Assembly: GCF_030463535.1 (NCBI RefSeq)
Contig: NC_132892.1
Span: 34,185,109 to 34,249,108 of the forward strand
Length of the DNA stretch: 64,000 nucleotides
Direction: 5' to 3'
DNA from: Salminus brasiliensis
Lineage: Eukaryota; Chordata; Actinopteri; Characiformes; Bryconidae
The notes beneath the pieces were generated by a model, which saw nothing but the letters and a program-made list of their open reading frames with translations, did not search any database and was not told where the DNA came from. A program made the translations under genes and the position numbers. Of the stretch, positions 13,695-24,175 are shown piece by piece; position 1 is the stretch's first letter, and each line of letters begins with the position of its first letter.

Positions 13695-16600
13695 TACATA
13701 TATATATATATTTAACAACTTACCTCTTTATTGCTAATGTGCTTCTTTCCGGACAGAGGAGTGAAGCCTGTGGATGTACAGAATGAACCTAAATCAAGCT
13801 CAGATAGACATTATCTGTTGCTAGGTGGATGCTATGGTATTTTAGGTAGTTGCTGTGGTGTTGCTACATGGTTGCTAGGTAGACGCAAAATGGTTCCTAA
13901 GTGTTGATTGGTGATTGCTATGCTTTTGTTAAGTAGTTACTATGGTGTTGCTGAGTGGATAATATGCCTTTTAGGTAAGTGGTTTTGCTATTATCCTGGG
14001 TGGTCATCTGGACATCTTTTGCTAAATGTTTAAAACAGTCTGGCCAGAGGAGGATGGGTCCCCCTTGTGAGTCTTGGTTCCTCCCAAGGTTTCTTCCTCC
14101 AGCTCTGAGGGAGTTTTTCCTTGCCACTGTCGCCGTTGGCTTGCTCATGGGGGTCTTTGACGCTTCATGTTATTTCTTCTTTCTTCTCTGTCTCTGTTCT
14201 TTATTAAGTAATAATTATGTAAAGCTGCTTTGTGACGACAACAGTTGTAAAAAGCGCTATACAAATAAATTTGACTTGACTTGACTTGACTTGACTTGCT
14301 AAGTGACCACTATGTTTTGTTGCGACTGTTATGGTACACTAATGGTAGTGTTTCTAGAGCATGCTGGGAGGCTGCTATAGTAGTTGCTGTTGTATTTCAG
14401 GTGGTTGCTAAGGTGTTTCAAATGCTTGCTAAGGTTCAGAGTTTTGCAGGGTTTTGTGGGTGTTAGTGTTACTAAGGTGTTTCTTACAAGGCAGTTCCTG
14501 GTCATGGTGTCTTGGTGATTTTAGGGTGTTGCCAAGCAATTTTCATTGTACCCCATGGAGTTGTTTGGGTTGTTTCAATGTTTCATATAGAGGATAAAAA
14601 CCAGTGCAAAAAAATGGTGCTATAAGGAAACGTGAGTCTGATCAAAAAGATCAGATCAAACAATCAGATCAATCAAAACATGCAAAAGCCTCAGCCTTGT
14701 AGGGTCTTTAGTGTATCCCAGCTGACCAGCACATAACAACAAGCTCTTGTGAGCAGGCAGCATGTACCACCGGCTGCCAGCAGGGGGCCCAGCCAGCAAA
14801 GTAGGAATGCTGGTGGGGTTGGAGCAAAGAACTCCAAGCCCCAGAATTCCCAGCGATAATCAATGCTGACCAGACCCACCTGTGTGGCATGGTATAAATA
14901 CACCCAGCCAAACACACTTCCCCGTCGCACCTTTGTAGAGGGGTGAATGGTAACAGTGGGTTTATGTTGAAAAGAGAAAAGAGAAAAGAGAAAAGAGAAG
15001 TTCAAGTTGTGAACAGAAAAGAAAAGTTTGTTGTTAACAGACAAAAGAGAAAAGCATTTGAGTTGTCTTTAGTTTGAGTTAACATCATTCCTGGTTTTCC
15101 TTTGTTTGTTTTCCCGCCTTTTTGTGTTGCTTATGATCAGTGTTTATACTGCCACCTCTCACAGCTGTGGTGGCACAGTGAAAATATACTGGGCTCCCAT
15201 TACCAGGGTTGGTAGTTCAAGCCCAAAAGTCACTAAGCACACAACCATAAGATTATCATTTCATCATAATAAAACGAATTCTGACTGCACTTGAGTCCAA
15301 ACCCCACACCACACCGTAACAGCTCTTGAACATGGCCTGACAGCAAGTGTAGTCTACGTGTAACTGTGTTCGTGTATCCAGGTGCAGATTACCTCGTCTC
15401 TTCTTGAATATCACAATAAAAAAGACCAGTGCTGCAATCAGCAGAAGAACCATACAGATGCTCGCAGTAATGGCAACAGAAGAACCTGGAGCTGAGAGAC
15501 GTGAAAACAATGAAACAAACATCTGCCCTGTTACCATGCTGAAAAGAATCTGGTTAAGATGGTTGATCAGTTTAGCTCTTGAGCTGCATACGAGGACATC
15601 CAGTAGTCAGAAAAGAAGGATAGCTGTTTTTTTTAAAATGCCACACCTAGCATTAGGCAGCATGGTGCCAACAGATGCATGTTGATCTGCTCCAGAGAGT
15701 CCTATTCTATTGGCAATACTTTTAGTGACTAGACAAGCTGTTGTATGCGTTGTATTGAATCTTTTCAAGGCCTTTAAGTTCAACTGTCTGTTCTTCCTAC
15801 TTGTTAATGGTGTATTCGTAGAAGTCTTTATAAAGTGAAATGCAAGCTTGAATGGGTTTTGGTCAGGTGGGTGACACGGCAATTACAGGACATTATACTT
15901 CTCCCCCCCAAAAAAAAGATCTTTGATTGTTTTTAAACTGCATTCTGGGTCAGTGTCCCTCAGCACTGCATTAAAATAATAAGACATAATTGTGCTGTAT
16001 TTACACTGACACTGAATAACAGCTAATTATAATTGTTAAAAAATTAGGAACCCACTTGGAGTCATGGTCATTTGAGTGCTGATTGGTGCCGTTTTAGAGA
16101 CATCTGAAAAGTAAGATAACATTTTAATAATTTGCCACGCCTGGCATTAGGCAGCATGGTGCCAACAGGTTCATGTTGATCTGCTCCAGAGAGTCCTATT
16201 CTATTGGCAGTACTTCTCTACAGAGACCAGAGAAGCTGTGTGTGTGCATTTGCACATCTGCCTCAGCAATGGGTGCAACATAAAGTAGCTAAGTGCATTC
16301 ATTTGAAGGGATGTCCACAAAACATGTGGACATAGGACAGGATTGCTTATTGACAAGAAAGAAACATTCAAGGGATATAGACAAGCAACATGTGGAAACA
16401 CTGAGGAGCAGGTGGGATAAGGACGGCGACGAGGTAAACACAGATACTTGTAGTTGTGGACCTGGAAGGTTGTGGCAGATGTAAACAATGGAACAAGAGC
16501 AATTCAGATATTTAGTGGGAAATGAAACTAAGGGTGTAAAGGTACTTCTTTCATCTTATTATGAATGGCAGCAATCTGGAGTTTATAGCACCGGTCATTT

Positions 16601-18248
16601 GACAGGAACTGGGTACCAGTTGGTGGTTGGTGTGGCACAACCGATAACCTGCCCCTACCTGCCAGTGAGCTGTTACACCATGTGGGAGACCAGGGTTCAA
16701 TTCCCAGTCTGGGTGACTATGCTGCGCTACACTATTAACAGTCCTTGGGCAAGACTCCGAACACTGCATTGGCCCCCTTCTGTAATAAGAGGAACCTTGT
16801 AAGGAACCTAACAACTATAAAAAGCCCAATACCACTGAAGTATTGTAGAGGAATTGTGATGCTTATGGCTGTTTTTGAAGGATCTAGGAAACATTCAAGA
16901 CTACATAAAGCACATGAAGATTTGAAAGCTGCTCTTCTAGCAGGACATTACAACTGTGGGTGAGCTGAACAGGAGTCCTATAGAGAGAAATGAAGACCCT
17001 GGGGGATCTGGAAAGACTCTGTGAAGACATTGCAGATTCCTTGGTCTGGAGACTATTATCAGAATGAAGTAATCATATGTTAAGTTTTGGGCATAATATT
17101 GGAAAGGAAAGGGTGCACAAAGTCCACGAATGCCTCAATTTCTGCCTTATTAAATGTGCTTCAATTCTTATTTTGAGGAGGAGCCCATGTGAAAGTGGGT
17201 AGGTGCTAACCATTGCCAAACCAGGCTGTGTAAACATAGTTTAACAATGAATACAGTTAAATAATGAATACAACAACAAAAGGAGAATTTAATGGATCTC
17301 ACTGGTAAGCTGTAGATGAATCTTGGTGAACAAGGTTTCATAATTTGAGGCACCGTCTTCCCTCGCCACTCCACAAGTATAAACTCCTCCATCCTCTTCT
17401 CTCACATCTCTGATTCTCACACTGATGACTTTAGAGCTTCTGTCGTCAGAGATGGAGAATCTGTCTTTCTGAGACTCTGAGGTACGGATCACTTCTGTAT
17501 AATTTTGATCTTTTTCTTTGAAGAAGAACTTGGTCTTGTTCTGAAACTCCTCTGGATAGGAACAGCTGATGGTGACGGTCTGTCCCAGATAATTAGTCAC
17601 AGTTGTTGGTGCTGAACAGCATGGATCTGTCAATCAATCACAATTATCCTTTCCAATAATTCTAGGTGGAGTATCTGAAGGAGCTTGCAGAACATCAGCA
17701 CCTACAAATGAGCAGCTTTAAAGATTTTTTTTATATCAAATTAGTAGGACTTTCTGACCTGTTTTCACTTCCAGCTTTATAGTATGGCTCCACTCTCCTG
17801 TTTCTCCACACATATATAATCCAGCATCCTCTGAACTCAGGTCTCTGTAGATCACTGTAAGAACTCCAGAATATGCAAAGAGAGAAACTCTGCCTTTATG
17901 ATCCCACGTATTCGTTGATACATCAGGGCTCAGATACACACACTGTTGTGCTGATCCCTTACAGAAATACCCATTGTATCCTCTAGTGTTATTGTATGTG
18001 CAGTAGATCATGACACTGCCTCCTGAGTAGCCAATCACATCAAAGCTGCCCACAAGACCTGCCAATCAAAGTGAAGATTCTCCTTCATTAAGATACCTCC
18101 AATGGTCTCACATTTACAGTTCAGAAGAACTGCAGCAACGTGTTTATAAACACACATCAAACTGAACACTGCATCTTATCCGTGTTTGAAGTAGCATAAA
18201 CAACTGACCTGGGATCAGGTAGAAAGTGAAGATGAGAAAGATCTTCAT
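13335..18248 (-). CDS. CD300/pIgR-like inhibitory receptor with ITIM/ITSM tail (gene A)
   Basis: Predicted exons (minus): 18,248-18,209 signal peptide; 18,058-17,759 Ig-V 1; 17,626-17,303 Ig-V 2; 15,491-15,393 transmembrane; 13,767-13,724 linker; 13,595-13,335 tail. All junctions are GT-AG and phases agree, giving 355 residues. V1 has the canonical Cys pair (C33-C97), the extra CD300-type pair (C46, C53) and an N-x-T sequon at N36. V2 starts DPCCSAP and keeps the canonical pair but has FFFK where CD300 domains carry Cys. The membrane segment (ITASICMVLLLIAALVFF) is followed by KKRR. The tail has SDYEEI (Y277), LTYSTV (Y317) and TEYAII (Y345). These fit two ITIMs and one ITSM, known to recruit SHP phosphatases, so an inhibitory surface receptor is likely; the ligand is unknown. 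The ectodomain is almost that of gene C, whereas the 3' half is unlike B-E. Expression is unproven. Confidence 0.85.
13650..13712. repeat. (CA)n and (TA)n microsatellite in gene A
   Basis: A CA run is followed by a short TA run in the intron between the linker and tail exons, just past the linker donor. Confidence 0.9.
13815..14580. repeat. GTTGCTA-type minisatellite split by a LINE tail
   Basis: Imperfect units such as gttgctaggtggatgctatg and ggttgctaaggtgttt fill 13,815-13,990 and 14,295-14,580. They are interrupted by the LINE-like tail at 14,030-14,294. This lies in the intron between the transmembrane and linker exons of gene A. Confidence 0.7.
14030..14294 (+). mobile_element. 3' tail of a non-LTR retrotransposon (LINE)
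   Basis: It carries gccagaggaggatgggtccc, gggagtttttccttgccact and aaaagcgctatacaaataaa, followed by a (TTGAC)n terminal microsatellite. From memory this matches the 3' end of an abundant teleost CR1/L2-type LINE. It has no coding part and is a strongly 5'-truncated insertion in a gene A intron. Confidence 0.75.
14696..15295. mobile_element. LTR-like dispersed repeat, copy 1
   Basis: It shares an ordered set of blocks with 62,265-62,860: a ccagcaggggg/ccagcagagggc block, an aattcccag block, an accagaccc/accagacac block, AAGA-rich sequence, ggttttcc plus a T-rich part, and a tRNA-like block (gtggtggcacagtg, later ccagggttg). The TATA-like ggtataaatac (14,891-14,901) suits an LTR or promoter-bearing repeat. 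There is no coding capacity, and exact ends and class are uncertain. (GAAAA)n repeats lie at 14,968-14,998. Confidence 0.5.
15645..16232. repeat. Two MITE fragments inside gene A
   Basis: The phrases cattaggcagcatggtgcca and gagagtcctattctattggc occur at 15,645-15,715 and again at 16,140-16,210. They match the inner part of the MITE at 4,148-4,612 and sequence near 19,020-19,092. The rest of this stretch of the V2-transmembrane intron shows no gene. Confidence 0.6.
16640..16800 (+). repeat. tRNA-derived SINE
   Basis: A-box-like tggcacaaccgataacctg and B-box ggttcaattcc (16,693-16,703, close to the Pol III consensus) are followed by a SINE-type body (cttgggcaagactccgaaca). It lies in the V2-transmembrane intron of gene A. 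Confidence 0.7.
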
Positions 18249-18289
18249 CTAGAAATGAATTTTAACTTCACAGATGTTCACACCAACTC

Positions 18290-18475
18290 CACTCCACTGT
18301 ATTTATCCTCTGTATAAGTTTTCTGTTCTTAAACTTTACTCTTCTTCGTAATGAGCTGTTCTCAGTGTGAGAGAGTCCGTCTTCTCCTGTGTCTGGTGTC
18401 GTGGTTTCTGTTTTACAGGAAGTTCGAGTTGTTCATACACAGCTCCTCCCTCCAGCATCACTGACCACAAGCCGA
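18290..18475 (-). promoter_or_regulatory. Promoter block of gene A
   Basis: On minus it holds a TATA-like GGATAAATA (18,299-18,307) about 55 bp above the start codon. Further up is ACTTCCTGTAAAACAG (18,407-18,422), with a GGAA core on the opposite strand and CTCCTCCC beyond it. Near-identical blocks lie upstream of B and C. Confidence 0.5.
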
Positions 18476-18704
18476 ACACCAAAGAAAGTTGAGAAAGGAG
18501 CTCCTGAACACAGTTAGACATATAGTGAGTTTAATCTGCTGCACCTGTTGAAGGAATTGAATTAGTCTGTACAGTTAGAGCTAGTGTAAAGTTATAAGAA
18601 CATGTCGCGCAAATTTAGAGCATGCAGATACAGCCTTTATATGATTTAATATGATGATGATGTTGTTGTTTTTGAAATTTGAGATTAACCTAGCTACACA
18701 ATAT

Positions 18705-19092
18705 GGACAAAAGTATTGGGACACCTGCTCATTTATTATTTCTTCTGAAATCAAAGGTATTAAAAAGTTTCTCCTGCTTCTCTACTGTCCAGGGAAGACT
18801 TCAGACTTGTTGGACTTCAGCATTGCTGTGAGGATTTGATTGCATTCAGTGACAAGACCATTAGTGGGGTCAGAATGTTGGATAATCACCACTCCATTTC
18901 ATCATCCCTAGCTCCCCAACTCAACCCAAACGTATGGGATGAAGCTTCATTCCAGAGAACACAGTTTTTCCACTGCTCCACAGCTTAATGCTGGGGGGCT
19001 TTATACCCATCAGGCTTTGCCTGGCATTATTAGGCAGCATGGTGCCAATAGGTTCATGTTCATCAGGTCCAGAAAGTTCAATTCTATTGGCA
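18705..19092. mobile_element. MITE-like element, partial
   Basis: It starts with atggacaaaagtattgggac and follows the element at 4,148 through gaccattagtggggtcagaa to ttctattggcag at 19,092. The far terminal repeat is missing. Confidence 0.65.
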
Positions 19093-19254
19093 GTCGGGCC
19101 CAGGGTCAGTAACACGTTTCAGACTTCAGAACCATTGTTGAAGGTGGATGAGGTAGAGCTTAATCCTGAACTGATCTTCAGCTGTACAGACGTTCAAATC
19201 AATATTGTAACATTCTCCAAGTCTGCTTTTCACCTCCTTACAGTTAAATTCTGC

Positions 19255-19370
19255 TTTTTTTCAGAAATGTACCGTCCTCTTCTCTCTGGTTTGATTGGTT
19301 CCCCTTTTCTGGTAAGAGTCCCTCGGATCAGAGCTCCTCCCACGAACATTGGCAATCACATACCAAAATA
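19255..19370 (-). promoter_or_regulatory. Orphan promoter-like module
   Basis: The block ctctggtttgattggttccc with gagctcctcccac resembles the receptor promoter block, but no exon lies below it on the minus strand before the promoter of gene A. Its twin is at 25,388-25,500. It is probably what is left of a lost receptor gene; present activity is unknown. Confidence 0.35.
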
Positions 19371-19769
19371 TAGTAACAGGATATTGAGTAATTTTTGTGA
19401 TGTCATACTCATATACATTTACAGAACCTGTTTACTAAAACATTAGTTCAGTTGGAAAAAAAACTCCTCCTCCTCCTCAGCCTCTACTTCACTTGTATCA
19501 GTGTTTTTTTTATCATAAAATCTGACAACTCAGACAGACATTCAGCCTGAGTGATGATCTCATTAAGCACACTGACGCTTTTATAGATGTGGGAAAGACC
19601 CTTCAATGACCTCATTGACACATGAATATATAAATAATACTAATGCTGTGATTTAGTAGAAACTGCAAGATCATGGGTAAGTGCACTAGACCACAAGAGC
19701 TTCTTAGGCTGTGTTTTTCACAGCAGGTAAAAGTGGTCCAAATATCTGACATTCGTCTGAACAGTTCAC

Positions 19770-19985
19770 CCTCCTAAACTGATGAGAGCCATGCTTCATA
19801 TGTTATCTTTACCAGCATCACTGGAACTCCTTGATAGGTCCTGTGATGCTGGTAAAGATGAAACCAAAACTTCATATGAAGCATTGCTCTCACATCAGTT
19901 TAGGAGGGCAATGCTTTATATGTTAGGTTTTGGTTTCATCTTCACTAGCGTCACAGGACCTATCAAGGAGTTCCAGTGGCTGACA
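19770..19985. repeat. Palindromic foldback cluster, copy 1
   Basis: A segment running actggaactccttgatagg ... aaaccaaaacttcatatgaa ... catcagtttaggaggg (19,816-19,907) is followed by its inverted version (gttttggtttcatcttcact ... ctatcaaggagttccagt) and preceded by a shorter inverted piece (ccctcctaaactgatgag). The whole could fold into stems of 50-90 bp. The copy at 25,905-26,118 keeps the same layout. Confidence 0.75.
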
Positions 19986-20943
19986 GCTGGCCGTATCCGC
20001 GAAATTGATATTCTGCCATGCCCACTATTTTGATTTGTGTCCTTGGTTTCTTTAAACTTTGTGTTTTAAGCATTTTATTTTCCTTTCATTCTGCAAGAGC
20101 ACCCTCCTGTGGCCATGTTCAGACATTTTTATTTTCAGACATTTGTATTTTCATTTTTAGAAATTTTAGAAACATCTTTAAACACGGAGCGGTTGTTGCG
20201 ATACGGGCCTTCTAATTTCCTGTGAACTGATAGTCATCACCCCAAATAACAATGAGGGCTGTTCCCTCACTATTCCACCACTGAACACCTCTCACTGCTG
20301 TCATCCATTTTCCCTCTCCTCAGCAAATGTTGAGCTGGATAGACGTAAAAGTTGCATTAAATGCAATCTGGCTCTTCAGGCTGTGTCTCATTGCCACGTA
20401 TCGGTAATGAATCAGACTTACTATTACTACTGGAACTCCTATACACAGTCACACAGCAAACCTCAAAACCTGTAAATTTAAACTGCTTTAACCAAGTGCA
20501 ATATTGTAAGTAGAGTGTGAGTGTAGCCTTTTATGTGGAAATGTGATACATATTCGATACGTGACAATGCATCTCAGTCTGAACAGCCAGATCAGAATTC
20601 ATGAGACTTTGAGGAGAAAGGGAAATGGACTGTTGTGCTGTTAAAATGAATATCACATTAAATAGATTGGAAAAAAAAGACTGAAATTATATAAACAAAG
20701 GAAGTTTTTTTTTTTTTTTTTTTTTTTATCATTTTACAGCTGTGTAAAATACAACAGTGGGGTTCATTGTACAGGCTTTTTGGTGTGTAAATACTATATA
20801 GCAAATATAAGACAATATTAAAACAATGAAATGATGAAGTACTCTAGATAACTGCAACTGTGGTGCCTCACACGACCAAAGATAATAACAAATAGATTAT
20901 TATAAAATAAACATCTAAAATATTAAAGTAGTATGTATGTGTG

Positions 20944-20949
<6 letters not shown>

Positions 20950-21028
<79 letters not shown>
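20950..21028. repeat. (TA)n microsatellite
   Basis: About 78 bp of pure TA, about 220 bp past the stop of gene B. The twin at 27,065-27,100 is less than half as long. Confidence 0.95.
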
Positions 21029-21030
<2 letters not shown>

Positions 21031-21244
21031 GAAACATGAAAATATCTCAGGAAACATGAAAATAAAACATTATGCAGACAAATGGCATCTAGAAAACTCA
21101 ACAAATATCACACCTAAAGAGGATTACGTCCAAATGCATCAGACCAAATTGAAATGAAGGGTTTTATCAGCTGAATCTGATCTTATTGATAAAGGTCTGA
21201 TAAAACCAGTCTGCTCACATATGTGTCAGATCTGACTTATCTGA

Positions 21245-23939
21245 CTAACTGGTACTGGGCTTCAGACTTTGGTAGACTGAATCTGGCTCTCTCCTTTCTG
21301 GATTCAGACTCTGGTAAACTGAATCTGATTGGTCGGTGATGCAGTTTAGGTTCTGGTAGACTGGACCCATTCTGATGTTCTGGTTTCCACGTGAATCATT
21401 TTCATAATCATGATCATTCTGAAATCAGAGCAATATAAATATTACAGTAACATTTGCTTCAAAGCTGCTAAAATAACTAAACTAAAAGAACTAACATTTG
21501 TTATGTTTACCACCCTGTTATTAAGCATCTTTAGAAACCTTTTGAAGAACATAAAACGACAGTTCTGTAAAATACAAAATAATAAATACAAATGTTCTAT
21601 CAGAACTTAAACTGTTAGTACTTCATCAGTGTGTTTACTTACTGTATTGTTTTCCTGAGGCCGATTTCTCCTCTCAGCTGAGTCTGCAGAAAGAGAGGAG
21701 ACACAAGTAAAACTAGTCTTCTATAAATTGTCCACTAGAGGCAGTCTTCTAACTCCACCAGGTGTAGACAATTATTACACTGGTAACTTTTATACTACAG
21801 GACATCAACATCACCCGTGTGTGTGAATCTTACCTTGTGTTTTACAGCGTCTCAGTTTGCAGAAGATCAGTGTCAATCCTCCTATCGGCAGCAGAACCAC
21901 CCAGATGCTCACAATGGTGATGCTGATACTGAAGGAGGAAGCTGGAGCTGAGAGACACAACAGTTTTCCACACTTTTGTTATATCCTGAGCAGTAAAGGA
22001 AGGGTATTCAAATCTTGAGCAATCTGCTGACACAAGTAGCCCTGTTCTGCTCTTGCCTCTGCCCTTGGTCCTGTGTTTTCATCCACCTGTTTAATAGATT
22101 TTTGTATTGTCTTATCTCCACCTATTACCCCGCCTGTTTCCTCATCATTATCCCCAGATGTTCCTTGTTTTTCCAACCTGTGTTTTGTCTAGCACTTCCA
22201 GCTGTACTGAACTGAACTGTTACACCTGCTCTGAAATCAAACCAGGAACCCTCCAGCTCCACATCTGTTCATAGTGTGGATCCTAAAGTACTGAAGTCCT
22301 GCCTGAATATGTTCAACTTGACCAAAGAGCAGCTGTGGGTTACATGAAATTCCCTTCTTTGGTTTTGTTTTTGGGCTCTATTTTAGCTCAAGTTGCAAAC
22401 TGACATTATAAGAAATTTAGACTAGAATATTTGATCTCTTAGATTATAGGATGGATCTTATTCTGTGAGCACAAACAAACAAACATAAATTTATCTTAAT
22501 TTTAAAATCTCTTATTCTGAATAACACTTCTCAGACTATGTGTCTGCAGTCTAACAGGGATCCTCTCATTCTCACTGTGTTGAAGAAAGATTATGTAGCA
22601 TTTTAATCTTAAATAACCCCCTTCAGGATGATGCTTTTGCTCCACTGACTGTAACAGGGAGAACGGTGTCTCTGTCATTCCCACTCTAGGCCAGAGCATT
22701 GATGGTGGAGCTGCAGGGGTCATATTAAGTCATTAGTGTAAAATCCTGTGGTATTACTCTACCGCCTCACTCCTGGAGCTTTCACTCATCAAAGCGTAAA
22801 TTACACTTCCTAACTGTACTAACACGTGCTTTACCTAGACACTGATCTATGTGAAGTAATTTAATTTTTAATAAGGATACTCTGCTTTATGGTTGAACAA
22901 CAATGGGTTCACATATGTATCCCACCAAGGAGTTCACATTTATCCTAGCAGAATCTCTAAATCAATGAACAGTGTAGGAAGTTAATGGAGCTCACAAGTA
23001 AGCTGTAGATGAATCTTGGTGAACAAGGTTTCATAATTTGTGGCACCGTCTTCCCTCGCCACTCCACAAGTATAAACTCCTCCATCCTCATCTCTTACAT
23101 CTCTGATCCTCACACTGACAACTTTAGAGCTTCTGTCATCAGAGATGGAGAACCTGTCTTTCTGAGACTCTGAGGAACGGATCACTTCTGTATAAATTTG
23201 ATCTTTTTGTTTGAAGAAGAACTTGGTCTTGATCTGAAACTCCTCTGCATAGGAACAGTTGATGGTGACGGTCTGTCCCAGATAACCAGTCACAGTCGTT
23301 GGTGCTGAACAGCATGGATCTGTCAATCAATCACAATTATCTTTTCCAATAATTCTAGGTGGAGCATCTAAAGGAACTTGCAGAACATCAGCACCTACAA
23401 ATGAGCTGCTTTATAGATTTTTTATATGAAATTAGTAGGACTTTCTGACCTGTTTTCACTTCTAGCTTGACATTGTGGTTCAGGTCTCCAGTCTCTCCAC
23501 AAATATATAATCCAGCATCCTCTGAACTCAGGTCTCTGTAGATCACTGTAAGAACTCCAGAAGATGCAAAGAGAGAAACTCTGCCTTTATGATCCCACGT
23601 ATTCGTTGCTAGATCAGGGTTCAGATACACACACTGTTGTGCTGATCCCTTACAGAAATACCCATTGTGTCCTCTATTCACACTTAATGTGCAGTAGATC
23701 ATGACACTGCCTCCTGTGTAGCCAATCACATCAAAGCTGCCCACAAGACCTGCCAATCAAAGTGAAGATTCTCCTTCATTAAGATACCTCCAATGGTCTC
23801 ACATTTACAGTGCAGCAGAACTGCAGCAACGTCTTTATAAACGCACATCAAACTGAACACTGCATCTTATCCATGTTTGAAGTAGCATAAACAACTGACC
23901 TGGGATCAGGTAGAAGGTGAAGATGAGGAAGATCTTCAT
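21245..23939 (-). CDS. CD300/pIgR-like receptor with tandem YxxL tail (gene B)
   Basis: Predicted exons (minus): 23,939-23,900 signal peptide (MKIFLIFTFYLIP); 23,749-23,450 Ig-V 1; 23,319-22,996 Ig-V 2; 21,947-21,834 transmembrane; 21,683-21,643 linker; 21,418-21,245 tail. Phases join to 330 residues without a stop. V1 has four Cys of the CD300 pattern (MIYC, YFCK, QQCV, LYIC); V2 begins DPCCSAP. The membrane segment (ITIVSIWVVLLPIGGLTLIF) has no Lys or Glu inside, which argues against DAP12-type pairing, and is followed by CKLRRCK. The tail has DYEND (Y278, a YxN Grb2-type site), PVYQNL (Y294), SVYQSL (Y308) and SVYQSL (Y322), the last three exactly 14 residues apart. The two SVYQSL copies fit the ITIM pattern; the spacing also resembles a stretched ITAM. 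The sign of signalling is therefore open. It is the tandem duplicate of gene C. Confidence 0.85.
22020..22260. repeat. Intronic repeat shared by B, C and D
   Basis: The text ccctgttctgctcttgcctc, tgttttcatccacctgttta and cacctattaccccgcctgtt recurs at 28,070-28,290 and, diverged and longer, at 34,440-34,860. It sits in the same intron (V2 to transmembrane) in all three genes, so it inserted before they duplicated. Its class is not recognised. Confidence 0.5.
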
Positions 23940-23989
23940 CTAGAAATTAATTTTAACTTCACGGATGTTCACACCAACTCCGCTCCACT

Positions 23990-24175
23990 GTATTTATCCT
24001 CTGTATAAGTTTTCTGTTCTTAAACTTTACTCTTCTTCGTAACGAGCTGTTCTCAGTGTGTGAGAGAGTCCGTCTTCTCCTGTGTCTGGTGTCGTGGGTT
24101 CTGTTTTACAGGAAGTGTGAGTTGTTCATACACCGCTCCTCCCTCCAGCATCACTGACCACAAGCCGAACACAAG
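23990..24175 (-). promoter_or_regulatory. Promoter block of gene B
   Basis: It has the same arrangement as in gene A: TATA-like GGATAAATA near 23,992-24,000, the GGAA core in ACTTCCTGTAAAACAG near 24,101-24,116, and CTCCTCCC at about 24,137. Confidence 0.5.

Noticed and set aside
13979..14284. 101-codon plus-strand frame
   Set aside because: It is the 3' tail of a LINE and a minisatellite inside an intron of gene A.
19782..20033. 83-codon frame repeated at 25,915-26,166
   Set aside because: It runs through the palindromic foldback and is duplicated with it; no sign of protein selection.
20868..21157. Frames with long Tyr-Ile runs
   Set aside because: Produced by the (TA)n microsatellite.
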